Notes: generated by a model not told the origin, from the letters alone. A stretch of 64,000 nucleotides of DNA from Rouxiella sp. S1S-2 (GCF_009208105.1 NZ_WFKL01000001.1:62001-126000), one strand, 5' to 3'. Numbered from the stretch's first letter, positions 30,284 through 42,823 are shown. Made by a program: numbers and translations.

Positions 30284-30365
30284 ATTCTTACTCAGGCAAG
30301 GCGTGGCTTCGCGAAGCATAGTGTTTTCTATGCGAGTGAAGTCATAACGCAGCATGAGAAAGAAT
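30284..30365. repeat. Long imperfect hairpin in the tRNA-Ile/tRNA-Ala spacer
   Basis: Arms ATTCTT (30284-30289) and AAGAAT (30360-30365) bound an imperfect stem that ends in GCATAG-TGTTTT-CTATGC (30316-30333). One arm also contains the 12-bp palindrome GCTTCGCGAAGC (30306-30317). The spacer here is 134 bp, much longer than the E. coli Ile-Ala spacer as I recall it (about 42 bp). It resembles the variable spacer-loop blocks described in enteric rrn spacers. Confidence 0.7.
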
Positions 30366-30366
30366 T

Positions 30367-30443
<77 letters not shown>

Positions 30444-30515
30444 ATAAAGGTATTTCTGCTCGTTACTATTTCATCAGACAATCTGTGTGGACACTGCACA
30501 ATGCGTATCTTTAGG

Positions 30516-32058
<1,543 letters not shown>

Positions 32059-32482
32059 AAAGTTCGATTTGCTGAAACAAGTTCAGCGATGCTCAAAGTT
32101 ACTTCACATCATTCATAATGAATTACTGCTTGGTCACTCTAAGACTTGGCATTGCTGCCTTGATATTCTGTTGCCACCGAAGTGGCTGATATCGTCTTGT
32201 GAGTGCCCACACAGATTGTCTGATAAATTGTTAAAGAGCAGTGCCGCCGTTCGCAATGAATCTTATGCGGCGCGGGAGGTGCATAATACGCTTTCCCGCT
32301 GAAGAGTCAAGAGTTTTTTCTTTCGAAGTCATTCTTTTCTCTACCTAACCCGGCGACTTGGTTCTCGTTAGAGGAGTCGTTGTTCCCGGTCAGTGGAGGC
32401 GCATTATAGGGAGTTCTCAGAAGGCCGCAACCCCTATTTTTAAAAAACTTTTCTGACCGCTGAATGTTTAATCAAAAGACGT
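32059..32482 (-). promoter_or_regulatory. rRNA operon leader and promoter region (P1, P2, boxA)
   Basis: P1 has -35 TTGCGG (complement 32425-32430), a 16-bp spacer, -10 TATAAT (32403-32408) and a GC-rich discriminator GCGCCTCC. It is preceded by an A/T-rich UP-like stretch (32433-32455). P2 has -35 TTGACT (32305-32310), a 16-bp spacer and -10 TATTAT (32283-32288). The leader boxA TGCTCTTTAACAA is at 32228-32240. This is the standard growth-rate-controlled, stringently regulated rrn arrangement. Confidence 0.9.
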
Positions 32483-33364
32483 TTAAAGCGGCAACTCTTG
32501 AATACTTTTGAAGCCATATGATTGCAAAACAGGCAGCAGCTCTGCGGCTTGTGCGTCGAGCTTAATGCAGTAAGCAATGCTTTCTATTTCTATTCCGTCT
32601 TTTTTTTCGGGTATCGCGGTAAAAGCCGTCTCAATTAGCCAGTGTGCACGACGTGCAATGGCCGATCCTGAGTCAATCATCCGCGTTCCATCAGGTAATA
32701 CCTGTGACAGCTCTTCGCTGAGCAGTGGAAAATGAGTACATCCCAAGACAACCGTGTCCGGTGGTTCGCGAAGTTTGAGCCAGGGTTGCAGGATTTTCTT
32801 TAATAGAGGACGTGAAACTTCTTCGCCGTGCAGTTTAGCTTCGGCCAATTCCACCAGCTCCGCAGAACCCAGCATCAGAATCTTGCAGTCTGTGGCAAAG
32901 CGAGCAACCAGGTCATGCGTATAAGGGCGCTGAACCGTTGCGCGAGTTGCCAGTAATCCGACAACACCGTTGCGGGTTAATTTGGCGGCGGGCTTAATCG
33001 CCGGCACCACGCCAACAACTGGGCAGGCAAACTTCGCCCTTAATGCAGGCAGAGAAACGGTGCTCGCCGTATTGCAGGCAATGATGATGATAGAAAGGGG
33101 ATGACGCTTCGCCACGGCGCTCACTATTTCAAGCACGCGTTCGACGATAAACTCTTCCGACTTCTCCCCATAGGGAAACGCCACGTTATCGAAAGCATAT
33201 ATATAGTGCAGGTCCGGCATTAGCTGTCGGACCTCATGATAAACCGATAACCCGCCGACGCCAGAGTCAAACACCAGCGCCGTCGGGCGAGCCGGTACTA
33301 AGGCATTATCAGAAGGTATAGCTTCCAGAGAGGAAATACTCACGTCCTGGTGTTGCGTAGCCAT
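32483..33364 (-). CDS. murI: Glutamate racemase
   Basis: Cofactor-independent racemase supplying D-glutamate for peptidoglycan. The 293-residue product has both catalytic cysteines in ACNTAST and LGCTHFPLL, the N-terminal [11 protein letters not shown] and the loop [15 protein letters not shown]. The start MATQHQD at 33364 corresponds to E. coli MATKLQD and overlaps the 3' end of btuB by 56 bp, as I recall for E. coli. A further in-frame start at 33409 was rejected. It is the gene immediately upstream of the rrn operon. Confidence 0.96.
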   Translation of the reverse strand: MATQHQDVSISSLEAIPSDNALVPARPTALVFDSGVGGLSVYHEVRQLMPDLHYIYAFDNVAFPYGEKSEEFIVERVLEIVSAVAKRHPLSIIIIACNTASTVSLPALRAKFACPVVGVVPAIKPAAKLTRNGVVGLLATRATVQRPYTHDLVARFATDCKILMLGSAELVELAEAKLHGEEVSRPLLKKILQPWLKLREPPDTVVLGCTHFPLLSEELSQVLPDGTRMIDSGSAIARRAHWLIETAFTAIPEKKDGIEIESIAYCIKLDAQAAELLPVLQSYGFKSIQELPL

Positions 33365-35168
33365 ATGCCGTCTCATAGTCTTTATCAAAGAGGTTGGCAA
33401 TTCTAGCACGAACGGTTAGATGGGAAGTAACAGGATAAGAGGCTGCCAGATCCCAAAGGCTAACACCACCCAGCTTCACGGTTTGATAGGTGTTGTAGTC
33501 CGTATCATAACGCTCACCGAGATAATGATAAGTGACAGCCCAGTCAATCTGTTCAACCTGCCAGTCCAGCTCATATTTAACCTGTTGTTTGGCGCGACGT
33601 AGCAGAATTGCATTGGTCTGGGCATTACGAGCATCAACGTAATCATAAGAAAGCTGATGGCTAAATGGACCGGTATCAAAGGATGCCGTCGCCTCTACGC
33701 CTTTAATCTTGGCTTCACCGATATTGTAGTAACGATAAGTCGCCGGATCGCTATCAATCAGGTTGGTAATTTCATTCTTGTATCCACCCACGCGCCAGGT
33801 TACCGGACCGGTCAGCCCCTCAAACGCGCCTTCCCACTGTTTACTTTCTTCAGGCTTAAGATTTGTATTGCCGTAGTATTGACTATAAACCTGCCCCAAA
33901 TTCGGTGCCTTAAAGGCTGTACCGTAAGATGCGATAAAGCGATAACCGTCGATAAACTCGTACGCGGCGCTGCTTTGCCAGGTGGTGTGCTGGCCAAACT
34001 GCGAGTTATCGTCGCTGCGAACGGCACCTTCAAGCGTTACCGGACCAAACAGCTGCTGGGTCGTGGCATAAACGCCGGTATCGCGCTGCTCATAACCCTC
34101 ACTCAGATAGTTAGTACCCGGCGTGGTGGTTTGCTTCTGCCAATCAAGGCCTCCGCTCACCGTGCCGTGCCACGCCTGTAGGGTATTGCCCCACTGAACG
34201 TTATATTGCTGAACATCATCCAGGGTCGCCGAAGGATCGTATTGACCATAGCGCGGATCGAAGTTGTAGGTTTTGCTATGGGTATAGCTACCAATCAGCT
34301 GAGTCGCATAAATACCTTCTTTATAACGCAGGCCCGTATCCCAGGTCTGATTATAAAGCTGTTGAGTATCGAGCAATGGGTTACCCGGCGTGTAATATCC
34401 GTCATAGGCCGTTCTATTATCGAAGCCGTAACCGCGAATGAAACCACTGATGCTTTCATTGAAGTTATGCAGAATAGAACCGTACAAGGTTCTACTCATA
34501 AATCCGTCGCGGTCCTGCTGTGACTGCGCGCCGGTATTGCCATTGGCGACCACATCGTAGCCGTGGGTATACGTATAGTTTCCGGCAAACGTTCCTACGG
34601 TATCATCACCCAACTTCTGCTGAGTGGAGGCGTCATATGATTGATAACCGTTTGAGCCGATACCCGCCGTTATTGTGCTGCCCAGCTTATTACGCGTAGT
34701 AATAATGTTAACGACGCCGCCGATCGCGTCCGAACCGTATACTGCGGAAGAAGGCCCACGGATATATTCAATCTTCTGCACCAGCGAAATTGGAATTTGG
34801 CTTAAATCCGATGACCCCGAAATTCCCGCCTGATTTAAGCGAATGCCGTCGATGAGAATTAATACATGGCTGGAATTGGTGCCGCGAATAAACATCGAGC
34901 TTTGTTGCCCCAACCCACCATTCTGCGCAATGTCGACACCCGGCAGGCGGCGCATTACGTCAGTCAGAGACTTGGATTGCCAGCGGTCTATTTGGTCACG
35001 AGTAACAATAGTCGTCGGTGCCAGCACGGTAGAAATAGGTTGCGGGAAACGGTTAGCCGTTACGACCATATTATCGCTATTGTCTGTCGATGAATTACTG
35101 TCTTGCGCCCAGCCCGAAAAAGCTGTGACGGAGAGAACCGTCAACAGCACATGCTTTTTAATTGTCAT
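33309..35168 (-). CDS. btuB: TonB-dependent vitamin B12 receptor BtuB
   Basis: Outer-membrane 22-strand beta-barrel that imports cobalamin using TonB energy. The 619-residue precursor begins [22 protein letters not shown] (signal peptide), followed by the TonB box region [10 protein letters not shown] plug domain comes next ([49 protein letters not shown]), then a C-terminal barrel ending YFLSGSYTF with the terminal aromatic needed for BAM assembly. The start at 35168 is preferred over 35180. A cobalamin riboswitch lies upstream. Confidence 0.96.
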   Translation of the reverse strand: MTIKKHVLLTVLSVTAFSGWAQDSNSSTDNSDNMVVTANRFPQPISTVLAPTTIVTRDQIDRWQSKSLTDVMRRLPGVDIAQNGGLGQQSSMFIRGTNSSHVLILIDGIRLNQAGISGSSDLSQIPISLVQKIEYIRGPSSAVYGSDAIGGVVNIITTRNKLGSTITAGIGSNGYQSYDASTQQKLGDDTVGTFAGNYTYTHGYDVVANGNTGAQSQQDRDGFMSRTLYGSILHNFNESISGFIRGYGFDNRTAYDGYYTPGNPLLDTQQLYNQTWDTGLRYKEGIYATQLIGSYTHSKTYNFDPRYGQYDPSATLDDVQQYNVQWGNTLQAWHGTVSGGLDWQKQTTTPGTNYLSEGYEQRDTGVYATTQQLFGPVTLEGAVRSDDNSQFGQHTTWQSSAAYEFIDGYRFIASYGTAFKAPNLGQVYSQYYGNTNLKPEESKQWEGAFEGLTGPVTWRVGGYKNEITNLIDSDPATYRYYNIGEAKIKGVEATASFDTGPFSHQLSYDYVDARNAQTNAILLRRAKQQVKYELDWQVEQIDWAVTYHYLGERYDTDYNTYQTVKLGGVSLWDLAASYPVTSHLTVRARIANLFDKDYETAYGYATPGREYFLSGSYTF

Positions 35169-35244
35169 AGAAACGCGCATCCGAACTTAATAAAGGATGC
35201 CGCAGAAACTCACGATCACTTTCGCGGTGACGGTGAAAAATGCG

Positions 35245-35450
35245 ACGTAATTCAGGCAGGTCTTCGGGCTTGGGATCCGTTGTTTTCATCGAGAATAGAA
35301 ACAACGCCGGGCGATAACTTCCCATCCTTATAATAAGGACAGTGTTTGCATTGTTGTTTTGTGGATGAATCGTAATGCACTCGCCGTGCTTTCCCCATAC
35401 CGCTGCGCGACAGCTCCGGATTCACACCGGATTCCCTTTTAACTCAACGA
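35245..35450 (-). promoter_or_regulatory. Cobalamin riboswitch upstream of btuB
   Basis: On the minus strand the conserved core GGGAATCCGGTGTGAATCC is followed by GGAGCTGTCGCGCAGCGGTA (about 35395-35440). About 130 nt later the B12 box AGCCCGAAGACCTGCC appears (complement 35255-35270). These match the adenosylcobalamin riboswitch that blocks btuB translation and promotes premature termination when B12 is plentiful. The boundaries given are approximate. The remainder of 35169-35628 holds the btuB leader end and the trmA promoter. Confidence 0.92.
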
Positions 35451-35628
35451 TGGAGGCCTGAGATTAATCCTACGATCAACCTATTTGGAAATCTAGACTG
35501 CCGTAGCGATGAAGCAAACTAAATACGACAAAACTGGACATCATCATGACATTCCCTACAATCACCGGGCAAAACGCCTCATAATCCTTAAAGTTCGCCC
35601 ATTGATTAGCCGTAAGACGAGAAAATAG

Positions 35629-36735
35629 ATGACGCCAGAAAACTTGCCCATTGAACAATATGACGACCAACTGGCGGAAAAGACCGCCCGTCTCACGGCG
35701 CTGATGTCGCCATTTAATGCGCCAGAGGCCGAAGTCTTCCGTTCTCCCGTTAGCCATTATCGTATGCGAGCCGAGTTTCGGGTGTGGCACGATGAAGGCG
35801 ACCTTTACCACATCATGTTCGATCAGCAGACTAAGGCCCGCATTCGCGTCGACAAATTCCCTGCTGCAAGCGAACTGATTAATCGCCTGATGCCGGTCCT
35901 GCTCGAGGCCGTGAAGGCTGAGCCTGCGCTGCGCCACAAGCTGTTCCAGATTGATTATCTTTCTACCCGCAGCGGTAAAATCATTGCCTCCCTGCTCTAT
36001 CACCGCAAGCTTGATGACGCATGGCAGCAGGCGGCGACCGCGCTGCGCGACCAGCTTCGCCATGACGGTTTCGACGTGCAGTTGATTGGTCGCGCGGCGA
36101 AAACCAAGATTATGCTCGATCAAGACTATATAGATGAGGTTCTGCCGGTGGCGGGACGTGACATGATTTATCGTCAGGTGGAGAACAGCTTTACCCAGCC
36201 CAACGCCGCCATGAACATTCATATGCTGGAGTGGGCGTTAGAGATCACCACCGGCTCGCAGGGCGATCTGCTTGAGCTATACTGCGGTAACGGCAATTTC
36301 TCACTGGCGCTGGCCCGTAACTTTAACCGCGTGCTGGCCACTGAAATTGCCAAACCGTCCGTTGCCGCCGCGCAGTACAACATCGCCGCCAACAATATCG
36401 ATAATGTGCAGATCATTCGCATGGCCGCCGAAGATTTTACTCAGGCGATGAATGGCGTACGCGAGTTCCGCCGTTTAGAAGGGGTGGACCTGAAAAGCTA
36501 TGATTGTGAGACTATTTTTGTCGATCCACCGCGCAGCGGCCTGGATGATGACACGGTTAAAATGGTTCAGGCATATTCACGCATCCTTTATATCTCCTGC
36601 AATCCAGAAACGCTGTGCGCCAATCTAGAAACACTGCAGCAGACGCATCGCGTCACCCGTTTAGCGCTGTTCGACCAATTCCCCTATACCCATCACATGG
36701 AGTGCGGCGTTTTACTCGAACGCATAAGCGCTTAA
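35629..36735 (+). CDS. trmA: tRNA (uracil-5-)-methyltransferase
   Basis: SAM-dependent enzyme that makes ribothymidine at position 54 of the T-loop of tRNAs and also modifies tmRNA. The 368-residue protein has the SAM motif [25 protein letters not shown], and the nucleophilic cysteine motif [14 protein letters not shown] near residue 325. It ends [14 protein letters not shown]. No N-terminal TRAM or Fe-S domain is present, consistent with TrmA rather than RlmD. It is divergent from btuB. Confidence 0.97.
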   Translation: MTPENLPIEQYDDQLAEKTARLTALMSPFNAPEAEVFRSPVSHYRMRAEFRVWHDEGDLYHIMFDQQTKARIRVDKFPAASELINRLMPVLLEAVKAEPALRHKLFQIDYLSTRSGKIIASLLYHRKLDDAWQQAATALRDQLRHDGFDVQLIGRAAKTKIMLDQDYIDEVLPVAGRDMIYRQVENSFTQPNAAMNIHMLEWALEITTGSQGDLLELYCGNGNFSLALARNFNRVLATEIAKPSVAAAQYNIAANNIDNVQIIRMAAEDFTQAMNGVREFRRLEGVDLKSYDCETIFVDPPRSGLDDDTVKMVQAYSRILYISCNPETLCANLETLQQTHRVTRLALFDQFPYTHHMECGVLLERISA

Positions 36736-36741
36736 AACGAC

Positions 36742-36768
36742 AAAGGGCAGTCCAATGGGCTGCCCTTT
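36742..36768. terminator. Terminator between trmA and yijD
   Basis: AAAGGGCAG (36742-36750) pairs with CTGCCCTTT (36760-36768), loop of about nine bases, followed by T and A-rich sequence. A/T tracts on both arms fit use by both convergent genes. Confidence 0.85.
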
Positions 36769-36787
36769 TACTATCTTGCTCGCAAAC

Positions 36788-37147
36788 TTATGCGTTGTCG
36801 GCTTTACGTTTTTTCAAACGATAGCCAATCCAGAACACCAACACCACGCAAATTACCGACGGTAAAAAGTTGGAGCCAAGCTGCGGATATTCGGCGCGCA
36901 CAATGGTGCTATACAACAACAGGCCGAGCACAAAACAGGCAGCGGCAAGTTTCGGCATCCCGAAAGGCATTTCGCACTTCTGGTAACGTAGGTGTAAACA
37001 GTACACCGCCAGCACCAGCGCAATAATCGGGAAGATAGAAAAAGCCACAACCGAACTGAATAAAGCATCAAATGAGCCGTTAATTGATAATCCGGCAATC
37101 AGAGCCAAGACCAGGGTGCCATTATCCTGGCGAGGTTGTTCTGTCAT
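36788..37147 (-). CDS. yijD: YijD family inner-membrane protein (DUF1422)
   Basis: A 119-residue membrane protein with about four hydrophobic segments ([68 protein letters not shown]) and a basic C-terminus (KKRKADNA). Same length as E. coli YijD; function unknown to me. The start overlaps the end of fabR by 26 bp, so the pair is an operon. Confidence 0.92.
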   Translation of the reverse strand: MTEQPRQDNGTLVLALIAGLSINGSFDALFSSVVAFSIFPIIALVLAVYCLHLRYQKCEMPFGMPKLAAACFVLGLLLYSTIVRAEYPQLGSNFLPSVICVVLVFWIGYRLKKRKADNA

Positions 37148-37802
37148 CTTCTAACCCTCTTTTATCCTTTGCGAGTAAAATGTCCGCCGTTCTTTCTTGC
37201 TGGCGGCGATACCAATAATAGGCGCCTTTGGAGATCATTCGCAGCTGCAATACCAACCGCTCTTCAAGCTGGCGACGCTGGGCAATATCAACGTCCAACG
37301 CTTCTGCGCCGGCGTTAAAAACGATAATAACCATGGCTTCAGCCTGCGCTTCGGTAAAACTGCGCGGCATATGATTTTCGAGCTGCAAATAGTCGGCAAG
37401 TTCCGCAATAAAATGCTGAATTTCTCGCGCCACGGCGGCACGGAAAGCGGCAGACGTCCCGGATCGTTCACGTAGCAGCAGACGGAAGGCGTTGGGATTA
37501 TTGCCGATAAATTCCATAAAGGTTGAAACCGAGGTGCGGATCACACTGCCGCCTTTGGCAATGCGCTGGCGAGCCTGGCGCATTAGCTGGCGAAGCATCA
37601 AACCACTTTCATCGACCATTGTCAGTCCCAGTTCATCCACATCACGAAAATGCCGGTAAAAAGACGTGGGTGCGATACCCGCTTCGCGCGAGACCTCACG
37701 CAGGCTTAAACTGGCGAAACTGCGCTCCGCGCTTAGTTGGCTAAAGGCCGCCTCAATCAGCGAGCGACGTGTACGCTCTTTTTGTTGTGCTCTTACGCCC
37801 AT
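37122..37802 (-). CDS. fabR: Fatty-acid biosynthesis repressor FabR (TetR family)
   Basis: TetR-type regulator that represses fabA and fabB in response to unsaturated acyl thioesters and so sets membrane fluidity. The 226-residue product starts [20 protein letters not shown]. The helix-turn-helix [20 protein letters not shown] is at about 34-53. The ATG at 37802 matches E. coli and follows an AAGG ribosome-binding site; the ATG three codons upstream is less likely. The last 15-20 residues diverge from E. coli. Divergent from sthA. Confidence 0.95.
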   Translation of the reverse strand: MGVRAQQKERTRRSLIEAAFSQLSAERSFASLSLREVSREAGIAPTSFYRHFRDVDELGLTMVDESGLMLRQLMRQARQRIAKGGSVIRTSVSTFMEFIGNNPNAFRLLLRERSGTSAAFRAAVAREIQHFIAELADYLQLENHMPRSFTEAQAEAMVIIVFNAGAEALDVDIAQRRQLEERLVLQLRMISKGAYYWYRRQQERTADILLAKDKRGLEDDRTTSPG

Positions 37803-38010
37803 GACCTTCATCCGATAGTGTCAACCTACTCATTCGCCTGAATTCACATCACTATACCAAATTTTTGTGCAACGACCGTTATACTAAGTTCAGCATAAAG
37901 TTCTTCTGAATGTTGCTGCATTCCCACGAATAGATAACCTATCGTTGGGAAATTAGGTCTATGATGTTACATTCTCGTTGTGTTTTTGTATAAAAATAGG
38001 TTCCTTATCC

Positions 38011-39411
38011 ATGCAACAGAACTATCATTTTGATGCCATTATAATTGGCTCAGGCCCTGGCGGTGAAGGTGCTTCCATGGGTCTGGTTAAACAAGGCGCC
38101 AGAGTGGCTGTTATCGAACGCTATAATAACGTCGGTGGCGGTTGTACACACTGGGGCACTATTCCTTCAAAAGCGCTACGTCACGCAGTCAGCAGAATCA
38201 TCGAGTTCAACCAGAATCCGCTTTATAGCGACGGTTCTCGCGCCATGAGCTCGACCTTTCCGCAAATTCTGCGTCATGCAGATTCTGTCATTAACCAGCA
38301 AACCCGCATGCGTGAAGGCTTTTACGAGCGCAATCAGTGCAAACTTTTTGCCGGTGATGCCAGCTTCGTTGATGCAAATACAATTTCAGTAACCTATGCT
38401 GACGGTTCACAAGACTTTGTCACCGCAGAACATATTGTTATTGCCTGTGGTTCGCGCCCTTATCGCCCTGCCGGTGTCGACTTTACCCACCCACGCATTT
38501 ACGACAGCGACCTGATCCTCGGATTGGAACATGAACCGCGCCACGTCATTATCTACGGTGCAGGGGTCATTGGCTGTGAGTACGCCTCCATTTTCCGCGG
38601 ACTAAACGTTAAAGTTGACCTAATAAACACCCGCGATCGTCTGTTGGCGTTCCTCGACCAGGAAATGTCCGACGCGCTCTCTTACCACTTCTGGAATAAC
38701 GGCGTTGTTATTCGCCACAATGAGGAATTTGAGCGCATCGAAGGCCTGGACGACGGCGTTATCATGCACCTTAAATCGGGCAAAAAGGTTAAAGCTGATG
38801 CGCTGCTGTTTGCCAACGGCCGCACCGGTAATACCGATTCGCTGGGTCTGGAAAACATTGGTCTGGAAGCCGACAGCCGTGGCCTGTTAAAGGTCAACAG
38901 CATGTATCAGACTGCGCTGCCGCATATTTATGCAGTGGGTGACGTCGTGGGTTATCCGAGCCTGGCTTCTGCCGCTTACGACCAGGGCCGTATTGCCGCA
39001 CAGGCAATGATTCAGGGCGAAACCAAAGTTCATCTGATTGAAAATATTCCTACTGGTATTTACACCATTCCGGAGATTAGCTCCGTGGGTAAAACCGAGC
39101 AGGAATTAACAGCGATGAAAGTGCCTTACGAAGTAGGCCGCGCGCAGTTTAAACACCTCGCACGTGCACAAATCGCGGGCATGAACGTCGGGAGTTTAAA
39201 ACTTCTGTTCCACAGAGATACCAAACAAATTCTTGGTATTCACTGCTTTGGTGAACGTGCTGCCGAGATTATTCATATCGGTCAGGCGATCATGGAACAA
39301 AAAGGGGCGGGAAATACCATCGAGTATTTCGTTAATACCACCTTTAACTATCCGACGATGGCAGAGGCCTATCGCGTTGCAGCATTGAACGGCTTAAACC
39401 GGCTTTTTTAA
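38011..39411 (+). CDS. sthA: Soluble pyridine nucleotide transhydrogenase
   Basis: FAD flavoprotein that passes hydride from NADPH to NAD+ in the cytosol. The 466-residue protein has the FAD motif GSGPGGEG at 13-20. The former disulfide site is [15 protein letters not shown], in which the second cysteine of the lipoamide dehydrogenase family is replaced by Thr, typical for SthA. The NAD(P) motif is [14 protein letters not shown] near 183, and the dimerisation domain ends LNGLNRLF. The ATG at 38011 is conserved; an upstream TTG at 37978 was rejected. Its 3' end overlaps convergent oxyR by 18 bp. Confidence 0.96.
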   Translation: MQQNYHFDAIIIGSGPGGEGASMGLVKQGARVAVIERYNNVGGGCTHWGTIPSKALRHAVSRIIEFNQNPLYSDGSRAMSSTFPQILRHADSVINQQTRMREGFYERNQCKLFAGDASFVDANTISVTYADGSQDFVTAEHIVIACGSRPYRPAGVDFTHPRIYDSDLILGLEHEPRHVIIYGAGVIGCEYASIFRGLNVKVDLINTRDRLLAFLDQEMSDALSYHFWNNGVVIRHNEEFERIEGLDDGVIMHLKSGKKVKADALLFANGRTGNTDSLGLENIGLEADSRGLLKVNSMYQTALPHIYAVGDVVGYPSLASAAYDQGRIAAQAMIQGETKVHLIENIPTGIYTIPEISSVGKTEQELTAMKVPYEVGRAQFKHLARAQIAGMNVGSLKLLFHRDTKQILGIHCFGERAAEIIHIGQAIMEQKGAGNTIEYFVNTTFNYPTMAEAYRVAALNGLNRLF

Positions 39412-40314
39412 CGCCAGTGCATCCATATAAGTTTGCATGTGCGTTTTAATCGCTTCGGCTAGCTGTTCATAGCGACCGCGAAGTGGGGAACCGGGGCGAT
39501 ACACCAGAGCAATGGTGCGCTTCGGTTCCGGCTTGTCACAGCCCAGATACGTGACGCCATCTCGGCTGCGCTCACGCGGTACGGCCAAAGAAGGCAAAAG
39601 CGTAATTCCACTGCCCGCCGCCACCATGTTACGCAGCGTTTCGAGACTGGTTGCGCGAAAATGCGTATCTTCGTCTGCACCCGCCTGGAAGCAAAATCCT
39701 AACGCCTGATCACGCAGGCAGTGCCCGTCTTCAAGCATCAACAATTTTTCACCCGCCAGATCAGCCATCGCGACTTTGTCACGCGATGCCCAATGATGAT
39801 CGTCATAAATTGCCAGTTTCATCGGCTCATCAAACAGCGGAACCTCGATAAAGGCCTCACTCTCTTTCACCAGCGCCAAAATAGCACAGTCAAGCTTGCC
39901 GCTGTCGAGCTGGGCCAACAGTTGTTGGGTCTGCGCTTCATGCAGATACATTTCCAGTTTGGGAAATGTTTTATGCAAGGTGGGAATAATCTGCGGCAGC
40001 AGGTAAGGCCCAACGGTGGGAATAAGCCCGATATGCAGCGGACCGGACATCGCCTCACCCTGCTGGCTGGCCATCTCCTTCAACACTTTCACTTCACGCA
40101 GTACCGTACGCGCCTGATCCACCAGCAGCAAACCCGCCTGAGTAAACAGCACTTTGCGACTGGTTCTTTCCAGCAGCATGACACCCAGTTCATCTTCCAG
40201 CTTGCGGATTTGACCGCTCAGCGTCGGTTGGCTGACGTGGCAAGAATCGGCAGCGCGACGGAAATGCCGAAATTCAGCCAGCGCGACCAGGTATTCTAAA
40301 TCACGTATATTCAT
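39394..40314 (-). CDS. oxyR: Peroxide-sensing transcriptional regulator OxyR
   Basis: LysR-family activator of the hydrogen peroxide response. The 306-residue protein has the helix-turn-helix [20 protein letters not shown] in the first 40 residues. The redox pair Cys199 and Cys208 lies in [18 protein letters not shown]. Start [12 protein letters not shown] at 40314, with an upstream in-frame ATG at 40377 rejected. It is divergent from the prx-grx fusion gene, its probable target, and convergent with sthA. Confidence 0.97.
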   Translation of the reverse strand: MNIRDLEYLVALAEFRHFRRAADSCHVSQPTLSGQIRKLEDELGVMLLERTSRKVLFTQAGLLLVDQARTVLREVKVLKEMASQQGEAMSGPLHIGLIPTVGPYLLPQIIPTLHKTFPKLEMYLHEAQTQQLLAQLDSGKLDCAILALVKESEAFIEVPLFDEPMKLAIYDDHHWASRDKVAMADLAGEKLLMLEDGHCLRDQALGFCFQAGADEDTHFRATSLETLRNMVAAGSGITLLPSLAVPRERSRDGVTYLGCDKPEPKRTIALVYRPGSPLRGRYEQLAEAIKTHMQTYMDALALKKPV

Positions 40315-40343
40315 GGTTTCTCCCTTGTGCAGTCCGCACATTC

Positions 40344-40391
40344 GATAGTCAGTAGCGATAGATAAGATAGCAATCAACGATTATATCTATC
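40344..40391. promoter_or_regulatory. ATAG/CTAT-rich control region between oxyR and prx-grx (candidate OxyR site)
   Basis: ATAG occurs at 40345, 40358 and 40367, and CTAT at 40387, within the 161-bp gap. OxyR binds four ATAGnt half-elements spaced by one helical turn; the spacing here is only partly regular. GATAG (40366-40370) and CTATC (40387-40391) are the most symmetric pair, 21 bp apart. OxyR control of both genes is inferred from the divergent arrangement. Confidence 0.4.
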
Positions 40392-40475
40392 AAGCTGAAT
40401 CGTTAATAATGTCCCACATCGAAGCGGTAACGCCGTTAAGAGAAATTTTATTAAATAGTAATTAAGAGGTTATGC

Positions 40476-41207
40476 ATGTTTTCAAGCCGTGAAGGAAAAA
40501 CCGTACCACAAGTCACGTTCCATACTCGTCAGGGCGATCAGTGGGTTGATACCACCAGCGATGACCTGTTTAAAAATAAAACTGTGATCCTGTTTTCTCT
40601 GCCAGGCGCGTTTACACCAACCTGCTCATCAAGCCACCTGCCGCGTTATAACGAACTGGCCGGGGTGTTTAAACAACACGGCGTAGACAGTATTCTATGC
40701 GTTTCTGTTAACGATACTTTCGTGATGAACGCCTGGAAAGCCGAACAAAATGCCGCCAACATTACCTTCATTCCTGACGGTAACGGCGAGTTCACCAAAG
40801 GTATGGATATGTTGGTCGAGAAAGCCGACCTGGGCTTTGGCCCACGCTCATGGCGCTACTCCATGCTGGTACGTAACGGTGTGGTAGAGAAAATGTTTGT
40901 CGAGCCAAACAAGCCGGGTGACCCATTTGAAGTGTCGGATGCCGACACCATGCTTAAATATCTGGCACCAGAACATAAAGTACAGGAATCCGTTTCTGTA
41001 TTTACCAAACCGGGCTGCCCTTACTGCTCTAAAGCCAAACAGATGCTGCAGGACCGCGGCATTCAGTATGAAGAGGTTGTACTGGGTAAAGACGCAACAA
41101 CCGTCAGCCTGCGTGCAGTCAGCGGTCGCTCAACAGTGCCGCAAGTATTCATCGGTGGTCGCCACATCGGGGGAAGCGACGATCTGGAGCAGTTCTTTGC
41201 AGCCTGA
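40476..41207 (+). CDS. Peroxiredoxin-glutaredoxin fusion (hybrid Prx5)
   Basis: A two-domain glutathione-dependent peroxidase of 243 residues. Residues 1-165 are a Prx5-type peroxiredoxin with the peroxidatic cysteine Cys50 in [13 protein letters not shown]. Residues 172-243 are a glutaredoxin with the active site CPYC (Cys181/Cys184), TVPQVFIGG and [10 protein letters not shown]. The fusion lets the glutaredoxin part recycle the peroxidase with glutathione, as characterised for the Haemophilus protein. E. coli K-12 has the small RNA OxyS divergent from oxyR instead; I saw no OxyS-like sequence here. Confidence 0.95.
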   Translation: MFSSREGKTVPQVTFHTRQGDQWVDTTSDDLFKNKTVILFSLPGAFTPTCSSSHLPRYNELAGVFKQHGVDSILCVSVNDTFVMNAWKAEQNAANITFIPDGNGEFTKGMDMLVEKADLGFGPRSWRYSMLVRNGVVEKMFVEPNKPGDPFEVSDADTMLKYLAPEHKVQESVSVFTKPGCPYCSKAKQMLQDRGIQYEEVVLGKDATTVSLRAVSGRSTVPQVFIGGRHIGGSDDLEQFFAA

Positions 41208-41272
41208 TTCTAAATCAGACCGATAAGATTCAGAACGCCTTAGCAAAATAAGAAAGTCGTGTATGAACAGTT

Positions 41273-41298
41273 AGCGGGCCGAAAGGCCCGCTTTTTTT
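41273..41298 (+). terminator. Terminator of prx-grx
   Basis: Perfect stem AGCGGGCC (41273-41280) / GGCCCGCT (41285-41292) with a GAAA tetraloop and seven T residues. It ends the prx-grx unit just before the convergent argH 3' end. Confidence 0.95.
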
Positions 41299-41322
41299 AT
41301 CGCTGCGTTTCTGGAGCGTCGG

Positions 41323-42696
41323 TTAGGCTAGACGCGCCTTCGCTTCGCGGATTGCTAAGGCAACCTGCTCAGGCGCCACGCCACCTTTGGCATTACGTTT
41401 GTCCAGGCACGACTGCAGCGCAAGAATCGGATAAACGTCGTCGCCAATCGCGGCGCTGAATTTCTGCAAATCGACCAGCGGCAAGGCTTCCAGCGCTTTA
41501 CCCTGACGAATGGCCTCAACCACCGCTTCACCCACAATGTGGTGTGCTTCACGGAAAGCCACGCCTTTAGCCACTAAATAGTCGGCCAATTCGGTAGAGT
41601 TTGCGTAACCCTGCTCAGCCGCTTCTTTACAGCGTGGACGTTTAACCTGGATACCATCAAGCACCAGCGCTGCCATTTGCAGGCAGTCCATCCAGGTATC
41701 GAGCGCGTCAAACAGCCCTTCTTTATCTTCCTGCATGTCTTTGTTATACGCCAGTGGCAGACCTTTCAGCGTCATCATCATGCCGGTTAGCGCACCCTGA
41801 ACGCGGCCACACTTACCGCGGATAAGCTCAAGTGCATCTGGGTTTTTCTTCTGCGGCATCAGCGAAGAGCCGGAGGTCACGCGGTCGGACAGGTCAACAA
41901 AACCCGCCTCACCGGTGTTGAAGAAAATCAAGTCTTCTGCAAAACGCGACAGGTGAACCATGCTGATTGAGGCGTTCGACAGCAGTTCAAGAATGTGGTC
42001 ACGGTCGGAAACGCTGTCGAGGCTGTTACGGGTTGCCGAAGCAAAGCCCAGCCAGCCGGCCAGCTGTTCGCGATCGATAGGGTAAGCTGTACCTGCCAAC
42101 GCGCCACTGCCCAATGGGCTAACGTCGAGACGGGTCAGTGTATCTTGCAAACGACTTTCATCACGGGCCAGCATTTCTACATACGCCAGACACCAGTGGG
42201 CAAACGTCACCGGCTGTGCGCGCTGCAGGTGCGTATAACCCGGCATCACTGCATCCTGATTAGCCTCAGCGGTTTCTACCAGCGCTTGCTGGAGCTGTTT
42301 TAGTGCCAACTGCAGTTCAACAACCTGCGTTTTACACCACAGTTTGATATCTGTTGCCACCTGGTCGTTACGGCTGCGGCCAGTGTGCAACTTTTTGCCC
42401 AGATTGCCGACTTTGTCGATAAGTTTCTGCTCAACCCAGCTGTGAATATCTTCCGCATCACTTTCGAGAATGGCACGAGGATTAGCACGAACCTCTTCGA
42501 GCAGCACGTTCAGTGCCGCTTCAAGCTCCAGCTGTTCATCTGCGGTCAGTACGTTTACGGTGACCAGCGCTTTCGACCAGGCAACCGAGCCCACGATGTC
42601 CTGCTCAGCCAGTCGATAGTCAAACCGCAGTGAGTCATTGAGTTCTTTGAAACGCTGATCTGCAGCCTGACTAAAGCGTCCGCCCCATAATGCCAT
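41323..42696 (-). CDS. argH: Argininosuccinate lyase
   Basis: Last enzyme of arginine synthesis, splitting argininosuccinate to arginine and fumarate. The 457 residues match the fumarase/aspartase superfamily. The catalytic-serine loop [15 protein letters not shown] (class signature) lies near 278, with [15 protein letters not shown] near 110 and [13 protein letters not shown] near 155. Start [19 protein letters not shown]. Last gene of argCBGH, separated from argG by 127 bp that contain a strong hairpin. Confidence 0.98.
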   Translation of the reverse strand: MALWGGRFSQAADQRFKELNDSLRFDYRLAEQDIVGSVAWSKALVTVNVLTADEQLELEAALNVLLEEVRANPRAILESDAEDIHSWVEQKLIDKVGNLGKKLHTGRSRNDQVATDIKLWCKTQVVELQLALKQLQQALVETAEANQDAVMPGYTHLQRAQPVTFAHWCLAYVEMLARDESRLQDTLTRLDVSPLGSGALAGTAYPIDREQLAGWLGFASATRNSLDSVSDRDHILELLSNASISMVHLSRFAEDLIFFNTGEAGFVDLSDRVTSGSSLMPQKKNPDALELIRGKCGRVQGALTGMMMTLKGLPLAYNKDMQEDKEGLFDALDTWMDCLQMAALVLDGIQVKRPRCKEAAEQGYANSTELADYLVAKGVAFREAHHIVGEAVVEAIRQGKALEALPLVDLQKFSAAIGDDVYPILALQSCLDKRNAKGGVAPEQVALAIREAKARLA

Positions 42697-42747
42697 GATA
42701 ATGCTCCCGACTTTGCATGCTTAAGAAGTGATATTTGAAGAGTTGAT

Positions 42748-42777
42748 TCAGGCGTGCGAGGTGCCTCGCACGCCTGA
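42748..42777 (-). repeat. Strong hairpin in the argG-argH intercistronic gap
   Basis: A perfect 13-bp stem, TCAGGCGTGCGAG (42748-42760) and CTCGCACGCCTGA (42765-42777), with loop GTGC. It begins 46 bp after the argG stop. There is no U-tract on the minus strand (AATCAACTC follows), so it is not a canonical terminator. It may stabilise the argG 3' end or limit argH expression, or be a REP-like unit. Confidence 0.75.
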
Positions 42778-42823
42778 TGTAACGCATAGTATTTGTAAAC
42801 AATGCCAATGAACGGCGCTGACT

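Noticed and set aside
35476..36222. Minus-strand 248-codon reading frame over trmA
   Set aside because: It is antisense to trmA codons throughout and has no recognisable domain; trmA on the plus strand is clearly real.
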